A stretch of 8,783 nt of DNA from positions 1 through 8,783 of the forward strand of contig RFOR01000021.1 in assembly GCA_009926525.1 (NCBI GenBank), in the 5' to 3' direction. Position numbers and translations under genes: made by a program. Of the stretch, positions 1 through 6,822 are shown piece by piece. Each line of letters starts with the position of its first letter. Position 1 is the stretch's first letter. The notes under the pieces were generated by a model. That model was not told where the DNA came from. It searched no databases and saw only the letters and a list, made by a program, of their open reading frames with translations. The DNA comes from Methylophilaceae bacterium. Lineage in GTDB: Bacteria > Pseudomonadota > Gammaproteobacteria > Burkholderiales > Methylophilaceae.

Positions 1-1678
1 TTGAGAAGCGCTCAAACATCTCTTTAAACTTATCGTAAGCGCCCATGCCTGGCTTCATCATTTTAGAGAGCACGTTCTCTTCAGAATGCTCAGGGGCAAT
101 TTTTAAGTAGCCGCCCACATGGTTTTGTACCAGCTCTTTGACATACTCAGGCGAAGTCACCGCCAAGTCATAACGAAGACCAGAGCCCACAAGAATCTTT
201 TTAATGCCCTTGAGATTACGCGCTTTGCGATAAAGCTGGATCAAAGCCGAATGGTCGGTGTTGAGGTTTTCACAAATACCCGGATAAACGCATGAAAGCT
301 TACGGCAAGATTTCTCAATCTCAGGCGATTTGCATGCCATGCGATACATATTGGCAGTAGGCCCGCCAAGGTCTGAAATGACGCCTGTGAAGCCATCGAC
401 TTTGTCGCGGATTTCTTCCACTTCTTTCAAAATACTTTCTTCAGATCGGCTCTGAATAATGCGGCCTTCATGCTCAGTAATCGAACAGAAAGTACACCCG
501 CCAAAACAGCCACGCATAATATTGACCGAGAAGCGAATCATCTCCCAAGCCGGAATTTTTGCTTCACCATAGACAGGGTGTGGTCTGCGCGCATAAGGTA
601 AATCGTAAACGTAATCCATCTCTTTGGTGGTGAGTGGAATGGGTGGCGCATTGAGCCACACTTCACGATCCCCGTGCTTTTGAACCAATGCACGTGCATT
701 ACCAGGATTCGCTTCTAAATGCAGTACACGAGAAGCGTGCGCATAGAGCACAGGGTCTTTGACAACATCTTCGTAGCTTGGCAAACGGACCACTTGAAAG
801 GCGCGGTCCGCTTTCGGTTTGCGAACAATCTGAACGGCTTGTGTGCCTTCAGGCAAAGCAACTTCATCTTTCTTGGCGTCGGTTTCACAACTCGTACCAG
901 CGCCCATCTTCATTTCATATGGGTCAATCGGCGCTTCAACTTTACCCGGACGATCTAGATTAGTTGACGCGACCTCTTGCCAACCTTCTGGGATCTTTTT
1001 ACGTAAAAAAGCAGTGCCACGAATATCGGTAATATCCGCAACATTTTCGCCTTTAGCTAAACGATGGCTAAGCTCAATTAAGGCACGCTCAGCATTGCCA
1101 TATAGCAAAATGTCGGCCTTAGAATCCACCAGTACTGAGCGGCGTACTTTGTCAGACCAATAATCATAATGCGCGATACGGCGCAAACTGGCTTCGATAC
1201 TACCAATCACCAAAGGCACATCAGAAAAAGCTTCACGACAGCGCTGTGAGTAAACTAGTACAGCGCGGTCTGGGCGCTTACCTGCCGCCGCATCTGGCGT
1301 GTAGGCATCATCAGAACGAATCTTGCGATCAGCGGTATAGCGGTTGACCATGCTATCCATGTTGCCCGCAGTAATCCCAAAGTAAAGATTAGGCTTACCT
1401 AAGGCTTTAAACGCCTCCGCATCTGACCAATCAGGCTGTGAAATAATCCCCACACGGAAACCTTGAGATTCAAGCAAACGGCCAACCAAAGCCATACCAA
1501 AGCTAGGGTGATCGATGTACGCATCGCCCGTGATCAAAATAATGTCACAGCTATCCCACCCTAAATCATCCATTTCTTCACGAGACATCGGCAACATTTT
1601 GGACGTGCCAAAACGCTTCGCCCAATACGGTCGGTACTGATTGATCGGTTTTACGGTGGGAATGGTATTGATTTGCAT
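1..1678 (-). CDS. ygiQ: YgiQ family radical SAM protein (3' end cut by window edge)
   Basis: This is a radical SAM enzyme of the YgiQ family; its substrate is not known. I read it from ATG at 1678-1676 without a stop down to base 2, giving 559 residues of a family that is about 740 long in E. coli, so the C-terminal quarter lies outside the window. The N-terminal region carries the family block [17 protein letters not shown] (about residues 29-45), followed by [16 protein letters not shown]. The radical SAM cluster motif CFGGCTFC gives C391, C395 and C398 as the ligands of a [4Fe-4S] cluster that binds S-adenosylmethionine, followed by [16 protein letters not shown] further conserved block, [13 protein letters not shown], lies downstream. 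The start is 40 bases from the restored end of the binding-protein gene, so it is probably the promoter-distal gene of the same transcript. No strong Shine-Dalgarno sequence precedes it; a small hairpin sits there instead. Family identity is certain, function is not. Confidence 0.95.
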   Translation of the reverse strand, partial: MQINTIPTVKPINQYRPYWAKRFGTSKMLPMSREEMDDLGWDSCDIILITGDAYIDHPSFGMALVGRLLESQGFRVGIISQPDWSDAEAFKALGKPNLYFGITAGNMDSMVNRYTADRKIRSDDAYTPDAAAGKRPDRAVLVYSQRCREAFSDVPLVIGSIEASLRRIAHYDYWSDKVRRSVLVDSKADILLYGNAERALIELSHRLAKGENVADITDIRGTAFLRKKIPEGWQEVASTNLDRPGKVEAPIDPYEMKMGAGTSCETDAKKDEVALPEGTQAVQIVRKPKADRAFQVVRLPSYEDVVKDPVLYAHASRVLHLEANPGNARALVQKHGDREVWLNAPPIPLTTKEMDYVYDLPYARRPHPVYGEAKIPAWEMIRFSVNIMRGCFGGCTFCSITEHEGRIIQSRSEESILKEVEEIRDKVDGFTGVISDLGGPTANMYRMACKSPEIEKSCRKLSCVYPGICENLNTDHSALIQLYRKARNLKGIKKILVGSGLRYDLAVTSPEYVKELVQNHVGGYLKIAPEHSEENVLSKMMKPGMGAYDKFKEMFERFS

Positions 1679-1683
1679 AAGTT

Positions 1684-1718
1684 GAGTATTTTACTCTGGA
1701 ATGGCTATTTTATAAAAT
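1684..1718 (-). other. Small hairpin and AT palindrome in the ygiQ leader
   Basis: Between the binding-protein gene and ygiQ, bases 1684-1696 form a perfect 5-base inverted repeat (GAGTA, loop of three, TACTC) starting 5 bases upstream of the ygiQ ATG, where a ribosome binding site would be expected. Just beyond it, 1707-1718 is a 12-base palindrome, ATTTTATAAAAT, which could resemble a -10 element. Both are visible in the sequence; any role in translation or transcription of ygiQ is inference. The stem is short and AT-rich, and may be chance. Confidence 0.3.
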
Positions 1719-1853
1719 CTAATGCGTGTTTGAGCTAGCTGTGCGAACAACGTTCGCCAAATCATCCCAATTACCGTCTGCTTTTGGCGCATATTGGCTA
1801 ATATCAGTGCGCGTGGCGGCAAACTGACCTTCGTACCACAGCGGCACATAGGG
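1719..1853 (-). other. Out-of-frame C-terminal tail of the peptide-binding protein
   Basis: In the frame whose codons have their lowest base divisible by three, this stretch reads 44 residues beginning PYVPLWYEGQFAATRTD and ending in TASSNTH, then TAG at 1721-1719. The PYVPLWYE block is the typical C-terminal motif of SBP_bac_5 peptide-binding proteins, so this is the true end of the gene that begins at 3156. That frame is open only from 1880 downward (a TAG lies at 1883-1881), so the tail cannot be translated from its own upstream start in any convincing way. Restoring it would give a protein of roughly 475 residues ending 40 bases before ygiQ. Confidence 0.8.
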
Positions 1854-3156
1854 CCGTGGCGGCTTGCCAATCTTGTTTGGCTAAGAGGGCATCTAAAGCA
1901 GCATCACTAAAACGCCCACGGTTAAAACCCTTAGGCGGTGCATTATCTGAACCGAATGCTTTTGCGTAAATATCAGGGGTATTGATACCCACCCAAGTGA
2001 GCCCAAACAATTGAAAATGGCCTTGTTTTACATCCTCAAAAAACGTGCCCCAATCTAAACTTTTAATCTCAAGCGCAATGCCCGCCTCTGCCATTTGCGC
2101 CTGCATAATAGTAGCGAGGCGCACACGCTGGGCATCGGTTGAGGTTTTGTAAACGAGATGCAGTGGCAATTTCACACCCGCCTCTTTTAAAAGCTGTTTA
2201 GAAAGCGTTGGGTTGTATGCGTAAGGCGCTAGGCTTTCATTCCCCGCCCAATGTTCTGGCGGCAGGATAGCGCCTGCCTCGCGGGTACCGCCAACTAATG
2301 CTTGCTGGATAATCTCTGGGCGGTTAATTGCGTGTGCAATCGCCTGTCGCACCTTTAAGTCAGCCAGCGTTTTATCTTGGAGGTTAAAGCCTAAGTAAGA
2401 AAAATTGGCGCCATTGCTTTCAGTTACGTTGATATTAGGCTGTGTTTTTAAATAATGCACCAGCTCTGGGGGCAAATCACCTTGCAGAATATCCACCTCA
2501 CCCCTTATAAGCTTGAGGATGCGGACGGTGGGGTCCCTCACTTCTAGCATGGTTATCGTTTGATTATCAGTCACTCGCTTGAATTGGAGCGTATTTTTCC
2601 AACTTAGAAACGCTAGCGCCCCGCTGCCTAACGGATGTTGACTAAAATCTCGCCCTTTTGAAATTTGACTCGCTGGTAATATGCCGATGATGAGCTTCGC
2701 GGGAAAATCGTTATCGGCTGCTTTTAAGTAAAAGTCTAAAGTATTGTCGTCTAGCATTTGAATGCGACTGATGTTGGCAAACTCACCTGAAAGCAGTGAG
2801 TCTTTGAGCGCCAACAAAGATTCATAAGTCGCTTTTACATCCTTAGCGCTTAATGAAGTGCCATCATGAAAAGTGCGCCCTGTCTTGCCTAAGTGAAAGC
2901 GATATTGGGTTGGACGCATCACCTGCCAAGTTGCCAAATCAGCCATAGGTTTTGAGCTTGAATCAAAGCCCACTAGCGAGCGATAAATCAAGCGATTAAC
3001 ACGCGCTGATGCGGCATCAGTGGCATAACGAGGATCTAGATTAATTGGCACTTGAGCGACGGCAAAGCGTATATCTTGGCGCAGATCTGCTTCTTGCTTG
3101 TGACAAGCGTTTAGGCTAAAAATCAAGCAAAACAGAAAGCAGACTTTTTTAAACAT
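1804..3156 (-). CDS. Oligopeptide ABC transporter substrate-binding lipoprotein (SBP_bac_5), frameshifted near the C-terminus
   Basis: This encodes a periplasmic solute-binding lipoprotein of the SBP_bac_5 (DppA/OppA-like) family, which captures peptides or related solutes for an ABC importer. Residues 1-17 are a lipoprotein signal peptide with lipobox LNAC, making C18 the lipidated cysteine. The mature protein opens with an NLDPRYATDAASA block, typical of the family start, and has FHDGTSLSAKDVKATYE (about 95-111) and VRQAIAHAINRPEI, both family hallmarks. Native sequence runs to about residue 432 (DWQAA). After that the frame gives LCAAVVRRSVCRHAH and a TGA at 1804, which does not look like this family, while the expected tail PYVPLWYEG lies in another frame. 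The gene is therefore either mutated or affected by a sequence error. It starts 21 bases after rlmD with a weak ribosome binding site. No permease or ATPase gene is nearby, so its partner and exact substrate cannot be given. Confidence 0.9.
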   Translation of the reverse strand: MFKKVCFLFCLIFSLNACHKQEADLRQDIRFAVAQVPINLDPRYATDAASARVNRLIYRSLVGFDSSSKPMADLATWQVMRPTQYRFHLGKTGRTFHDGTSLSAKDVKATYESLLALKDSLLSGEFANISRIQMLDDNTLDFYLKAADNDFPAKLIIGILPASQISKGRDFSQHPLGSGALAFLSWKNTLQFKRVTDNQTITMLEVRDPTVRILKLIRGEVDILQGDLPPELVHYLKTQPNINVTESNGANFSYLGFNLQDKTLADLKVRQAIAHAINRPEIIQQALVGGTREAGAILPPEHWAGNESLAPYAYNPTLSKQLLKEAGVKLPLHLVYKTSTDAQRVRLATIMQAQMAEAGIALEIKSLDWGTFFEDVKQGHFQLFGLTWVGINTPDIYAKAFGSDNAPPKGFNRGRFSDAALDALLAKQDWQAATALCAAVVRRSVCRHAH

Positions 3157-3177
3157 GATTTTTAAGGATAGCGCGAT

Positions 3178-4518
3178 TTAGCGCTCAAACAAGGCGATGG
3201 ATTCAACATGCGAGGTGTGTGGGAACATATTAATCACCCCCGCCGCGACCATGCGATAGCCTTTTTCATTGACCAAAATACCGGCATCACGCGCCAATGT
3301 GGCTGGGTTACAAGACACATAGACCATGCGTTCAGGGCCAAAGCTGCCGTCATTGGGCAAAGCACTCACTAAAGCCATTGCACCATCGCGTGGCGGATCG
3401 ATCAGCCATTTATCAAAATGACCCAAGCCTTGTAATAATTCTGGCGTCATATCGAATAAGTCAGCCTCAGTAAATTCCACTTGCTCAGCGAGCCCATTTA
3501 AAGCAGCACTTTCACGCGCACGCTTAACTAAGACTTCCAAGCCTTCCATGCCCAGTACAGTTGCCCCGGAGCGCGCGATCGGCAAAGTAAAGTTACCTAG
3601 GCCACAGAAAAAATCTGCAATCTTCTCACCCACCTGCGGAGAGAGTAACTGCATCGCACGGCGCAACATCACTTGATTAATATGCGGATTAACCTGCGTA
3701 AACTCAGTGGGGTTAAACGGATAAGTTAAGTCAAACTCAGGCAAAGAATAGCTGAGCTTGGCGCCATCTAATGGATAGAAAGGCTGAACGGTATCCAGGC
3801 CTTTGGTCTGCGTCCAAACTTGCACATCGTGTTCGTCGGCAAAAGCTTTAAACAAGGCTTCATCTTTAGCATTGGGTGTTTCCATCACACGGAACACCAA
3901 CACAACTGCGTGCTCACCGACTGCTAACTCAATCTGCGGAATAGCATCACGAATGCTCATTTGAACAATCATTTCTTGTAGCGGTGTAATCAAAGCTGAA
4001 ATACGCGGTGGCAACACTTCACAGCGATTCATGTCGGCCACAAAGGGCGTCGATTTTTCATTAAAGCCGACCAGCACTCGGTCTTTTTTAGCAACGTACT
4101 TCACGCGCAAACGGGCTTTATGTCGGTAGCCCCAAGCCGGTCCATAAATTGGTGGCAAAAGACTTTCAGGCTTGACTTTGCCAATGTGGCGCAAATCGTT
4201 TTCAAGCAAACGTTGCTTAGCCGCCACTTGCGCAGAAAAATCTAAATGTTGGAGCGCACAGCCACCACACATCCCAAAGTGAGGACACTTTGGTGTAACG
4301 CGTAAATTAGATGCTTTTAAAACTGATTTAACTTCAGCGAACTCATAACTAGACTTGATACGCGTTGATTGATAGGTCACCTTTTCATTAGGCAAGGCGC
4401 CGCGAATAAATATCACTTTACCGTCCACATGGGCTACACCCCGCCCCTCTTGATCTAGAGATTCAATAAGGGCAGTGCCAATAGGGTTTTCAGATTTGAA
4501 TTTTTTACGAGAACGCAT
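3178..4518 (-). CDS. rlmD: 23S rRNA (uracil(1939)-C(5))-methyltransferase RlmD
   Basis: RlmD (formerly RumA) uses S-adenosylmethionine to methylate carbon 5 of U1939 in 23S rRNA. At 446 residues it is close to the family norm of about 430-450. An N-terminal TRAM RNA-binding domain covers about residues 10-70. The [4Fe-4S] cluster ligands are visible as C78, C84 and C87 in [14 protein letters not shown], plus C166 in MNRCEVLPP. The C-terminal methyltransferase domain has [10 protein letters not shown] (273-282), the SAM-binding loop [11 protein letters not shown] (303-313), the DPPR motif (374-377), and the catalytic nucleophile C403 in [13 protein letters not shown]439 in HTSHVES matches the conserved general base region. 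The set of four cluster cysteines separates RlmD from TrmA. The start at ATG 4518 lacks a clear Shine-Dalgarno sequence; the upstream 43-base gap contains a run of eight G on the plus strand. Confidence 0.97.
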   Translation of the reverse strand: MRSRKKFKSENPIGTALIESLDQEGRGVAHVDGKVIFIRGALPNEKVTYQSTRIKSSYEFAEVKSVLKASNLRVTPKCPHFGMCGGCALQHLDFSAQVAAKQRLLENDLRHIGKVKPESLLPPIYGPAWGYRHKARLRVKYVAKKDRVLVGFNEKSTPFVADMNRCEVLPPRISALITPLQEMIVQMSIRDAIPQIELAVGEHAVVLVFRVMETPNAKDEALFKAFADEHDVQVWTQTKGLDTVQPFYPLDGAKLSYSLPEFDLTYPFNPTEFTQVNPHINQVMLRRAMQLLSPQVGEKIADFFCGLGNFTLPIARSGATVLGMEGLEVLVKRARESAALNGLAEQVEFTEADLFDMTPELLQGLGHFDKWLIDPPRDGAMALVSALPNDGSFGPERMVYVSCNPATLARDAGILVNEKGYRMVAAGVINMFPHTSHVESIALFER

Positions 4519-4544
4519 GACGGATAAACTTTACTACTCAATAA

Positions 4545-4552
4545 GGGGGGGG
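4545..4552. repeat. 8-base homopolymer (G on plus, C on minus) between the exonuclease gene and rlmD
   Basis: Eight consecutive G residues on the plus strand lie inside the 43-base gap, 26 bases upstream of the rlmD start. It is the longest G/C homopolymer I noticed in the window. Runs of this length can slip during replication and also cause sequencing errors. Being intergenic, a length change would alter spacing only, not a reading frame. Confidence 0.9.
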
Positions 4553-4561
4553 TAAAAATGC

Positions 4562-5338
4562 TCAAGACTTCCAAGCGGCTATAAACTCTAGCCAATGCGG
4601 CGCGGCATCCTCGTTTAAGGTATCACGCACCAAGGCAATTTCACGCTCGTAGGCTGCCTGGTTTAGCTGACCACGCATCAATTGAAAGCGCAAATAGACA
4701 AGGTAGGTATTCACCACATCGGTCTCACAGTAATTACGAATCGCTTCTATCTCGCCATTTTGATAGGCATCCCATACTTTACTGCCATCCATGCCGAGCT
4801 TGCCTGGAAAGCCACACAACTGAGCCATATCATCCAAAGGGGCATTAGCGCGACCTTGATACATCGCAAGCAAATCCATTAAATCGGTATGACGTGAATG
4901 GTAACGACTGATGTAGTTATTCCACTTAAATTCTTTGTCGTCATCGCCCATATCCCAGTAGCGTGGTGCTTGAATGCCATGAATCAAGCCGCGATAGTGC
5001 AAAACAGGGAAATCGAAACCGCCACCATTCCATGAAACCACATTCGGCGTGTATTTTTCAATACCATCAAAAAAACGTTGGATAAGGTGACCTTCAGGTT
5101 CGCCTGGCGCGCCTAAAGACCAAACCTTAAAACTATCAGCGTCACGAAGTACGCAAGAAATCGCCACCACACGGTGCTGATGTAAAGGCAAAAACTCACT
5201 GCCGTTATGCTGACGACGCTGATGAAAGGCAATCTTTGCTACATCTTCCGCCGATGTCTCTGCAGGCAAGCCCAGCAGACTTTTTAAGCCATCGGTATCT
5301 GGGATGGTTTCAATGTCAAATACTAAGGTTGGAATCAT
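4562..5338 (-). CDS. Predicted 3'-5' exonuclease, PolB-like DEDD family
   Basis: This 258-residue protein matches the stand-alone 3'-5' exonuclease domain related to the proofreading domain of family B DNA polymerases (the DNA_pol_B_exo2 type). The three exonuclease motifs are present. Exo I is VFDIETIPD with D8 and E10, Exo II is VSWNGGGFDFPVL with D109, and Exo III is NYCETDVVNTY with Y203 and D207, giving the DEDDy set that holds two metal ions. There is no polymerase domain, so the protein is only the nuclease part. Its physiological substrate (DNA or RNA) is not established for this family as far as I know. The start ATG shares four bases (ATGA) with the cysM stop, which suggests translational coupling and fixes the start well. 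The gene ends 43 bases before rlmD. Confidence 0.92.
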   Translation of the reverse strand: MIPTLVFDIETIPDTDGLKSLLGLPAETSAEDVAKIAFHQRRQHNGSEFLPLHQHRVVAISCVLRDADSFKVWSLGAPGEPEGHLIQRFFDGIEKYTPNVVSWNGGGFDFPVLHYRGLIHGIQAPRYWDMGDDDKEFKWNNYISRYHSRHTDLMDLLAMYQGRANAPLDDMAQLCGFPGKLGMDGSKVWDAYQNGEIEAIRNYCETDVVNTYLVYLRFQLMRGQLNQAAYEREIALVRDTLNEDAAPHWLEFIAAWKS

Positions 5339-6222
5339 GCTGGAAAAACACCAGTTGAAAGATAGCGGTCGCCCCTGTCACACACAATAGACACAATCAC
5401 AGCGTTCTCTAAGTGCTTTGATAACTCAAGTGCCGCATATAAACCGCCACCAGATGAAATACCGGCAAAGATGCCCTCTTCAGCGGCCAGTCGACGCGTC
5501 ATTTTTTCAGCATTCGCTTGGCTTACATAAATCAACTCATCGACATTTTTAGCATCATAAATCGTTGGCAAATACTCTTCTGGCCATTTACGTATTCCAG
5601 GAATTTGCGCGCCATCTTCGGGCTGTACGCCGATAATTTGGATGTTAGGGTTTTGCTCTTTTAAGAAACGGGACGTACCCATGATGGTGCCAGTGGTGCC
5701 CATACTCGCAATAAAATGGGTGACTTTGCCTTCGGTATCACGCCAAATCTCAGGGCCAGTGCCTTCGTAATGGGCTAATGGATTATCTGGATTACCAAAT
5801 TGGTCGAGCACAATACCCTCGCCTTCGGCTTGAAGCTTCATCGCCACATCACGCGCCAACTCCATACTGCCATCTTTCGGGGTCAGCAATAATTCCGCAC
5901 CAAAAGCTTTCATGGTTTGGCGACGTTCTATGCTTTGGTTTTCAGGCATCACCAGCAACATTTTGTAGCCCTTCATCGCTGCCGCCATCGCCAAGGCAAT
6001 GCCAGTGTTACCAGATGTCGCCTCAATCAAAGTGTCACCTGGCTTAATGTCGCCACGGGCTTCAGCGCGTGTAATCATTGACAGCGCTGGACGATCTTTC
6101 ACGGAGCCTGCGGGGTTGTTACCCTCTAACTTCACCAAAATCGTATTGCTGGTATTGCCAGGGATACGTTTTAGTTTGACTAAAGGGGTATTTCCGACAA
6201 AGTCTTCTAAATATTTATACAT
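5335..6222 (-). CDS. cysM: Cysteine synthase B (O-acetylserine sulfhydrylase B)
   Basis: CysM is a pyridoxal-phosphate enzyme that makes cysteine from O-acetylserine and sulfide, and in characterised CysM enzymes can also use thiosulfate to form S-sulfocysteine. The PLP-binding lysine is K42 in NPAGSVKDRPA. The substrate loop TSGNTG is at 69-74 and the phosphate-binding GTTGT loop at 175-179. CysM rather than CysK is indicated by GIRKWPEEYLP (209-219) and the C-terminal CDRGDRYLSTGVF (281-293), and by the compact length of 295 residues (E. coli CysM is 303). The ATG at 6222 is preceded by an AGAAG ribosome binding site at good spacing, overlapping the dsbB stop, with only 10 bases between the two genes. 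Its stop overlaps the next start by four bases. Activity appears intact, since all visible key residues are present. Confidence 0.97.
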   Translation of the reverse strand: MYKYLEDFVGNTPLVKLKRIPGNTSNTILVKLEGNNPAGSVKDRPALSMITRAEARGDIKPGDTLIEATSGNTGIALAMAAAMKGYKMLLVMPENQSIERRQTMKAFGAELLLTPKDGSMELARDVAMKLQAEGEGIVLDQFGNPDNPLAHYEGTGPEIWRDTEGKVTHFIASMGTTGTIMGTSRFLKEQNPNIQIIGVQPEDGAQIPGIRKWPEEYLPTIYDAKNVDELIYVSQANAEKMTRRLAAEEGIFAGISSGGGLYAALELSKHLENAVIVSIVCDRGDRYLSTGVFPA

Positions 6223-6232
6223 AAAATTTCTT

Positions 6233-6733
6233 CTAAATTCGTTCTTTAGCTAATAACACCGCATAGGCCGCGATACTTAAAAAGGCGATTAAAGCCAATT
6301 GCGGAATACTTAACCCTAAAAATGTCCAATCAATCGCAGCACAATCGCCAGTTCCACGAAACACTAGCATGAGCGCTTTTTTAAGCGGAAAGTTATCGAA
6401 CATGTAGTCAAAGCCAACGCCGCAATCTACCAACATTTCATCTTTATGCACTTGCAAATACCAATGACGAATGGCAACACCTGCGCCACCAAAGGCGGTC
6501 AGTATTTGCAGTAAAGCATAGAACTTTACCCAAGCTGACTTTTGCGGATTGTGAATTGCCGCCATTAAAAACAAAAGTCCTAAGACCATCAACACAATGC
6601 GCTGAGAAATGCAGAGCGGACACGGCTCTAGATTGTATTGGGTTTGAATCACTAAAGCTAAGGCTACTAGGCCAAAGCTCGCAAAAAAGCCTAATAAATA
6701 AGCGGTCCGGCTGTTCAGTATTTTATTCAACAT
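6233..6733 (-). CDS. dsbB: Disulfide bond formation protein B (DsbB)
   Basis: DsbB is an inner-membrane protein that reoxidises the periplasmic thiol oxidase DsbA and passes the electrons to quinone. From ATG 6733 it is 166 residues. Numbering from that start, the first redox pair is CPLC (C38 and C41, in LEPCPLCISQR) and the second pair is C104 (LVDCGVGF) and C130 (GTGDCAAIDW), both needed for electron relay. Four hydrophobic segments are visible at about 10-29, 44-61, 70-89 and 143-162, matching the four-helix topology. A TTG at 6745 lies four codons upstream in frame, but I prefer ATG 6733: it is preceded by GGA seven bases away and MLNKILNSR is a usual DsbB beginning. It is the first gene of the minus-strand cluster, with cysM 10 bases downstream. 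Confidence 0.95.
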   Translation of the reverse strand: MLNKILNSRTAYLLGFFASFGLVALALVIQTQYNLEPCPLCISQRIVLMVLGLLFLMAAIHNPQKSAWVKFYALLQILTAFGGAGVAIRHWYLQVHKDEMLVDCGVGFDYMFDNFPLKKALMLVFRGTGDCAAIDWTFLGLSIPQLALIAFLSIAAYAVLLAKERI

Positions 6734-6822
6734 ATTTAAATCCAATCGGTGCGAATAGCAACGTGCTCATCCTTTATAATAACGAGCAACTAATTAGCCT
6801 AGATTGTAACGGATAAAACCCA
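6734..6822. promoter_or_regulatory. Divergent intergenic region between dsbB and xseA with a consensus -10 box
   Basis: This 89-base region must hold the start signals of the minus-strand cluster and of xseA. On the plus strand TATAAT at 6775-6780 is a perfect -10 hexamer, but no good -35 stands 16-18 bases upstream, so activation by a regulator or a weak promoter is possible. Transcription would start near 6787, leaving a leader of roughly 35 bases before xseA. An 8-base palindrome, CTAATTAG, at 6790-6797 lies at the expected start region. GGAT at 6811-6814, eight bases ahead of the xseA ATG, serves as its ribosome binding site. I found no convincing -35/-10 pair for the minus strand. Confidence 0.55.

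Noticed and set aside
719..1163. Three overlapping plus-strand open frames opposite ygiQ
   Set aside because: They lie wholly inside the conserved ygiQ coding region on the other strand, resemble no family I know, and have no ribosome binding site or promoter that stands out. They are shadows of ygiQ.
1845..1870. Programmed ribosomal frameshifting in the binding-protein gene
   Set aside because: No slippery heptamer (such as A AAA AAG) and no clear stimulatory structure are present at the shift; the local sequence GCCGCCACGGCCC is not a known shift site. A mutation or sequence error is simpler.
6743..6745. TTG start for dsbB giving 170 residues
   Set aside because: The in-frame ATG four codons downstream has a better-placed GGA and gives a usual DsbB N-terminus, so the TTG start is less likely, though not excluded.
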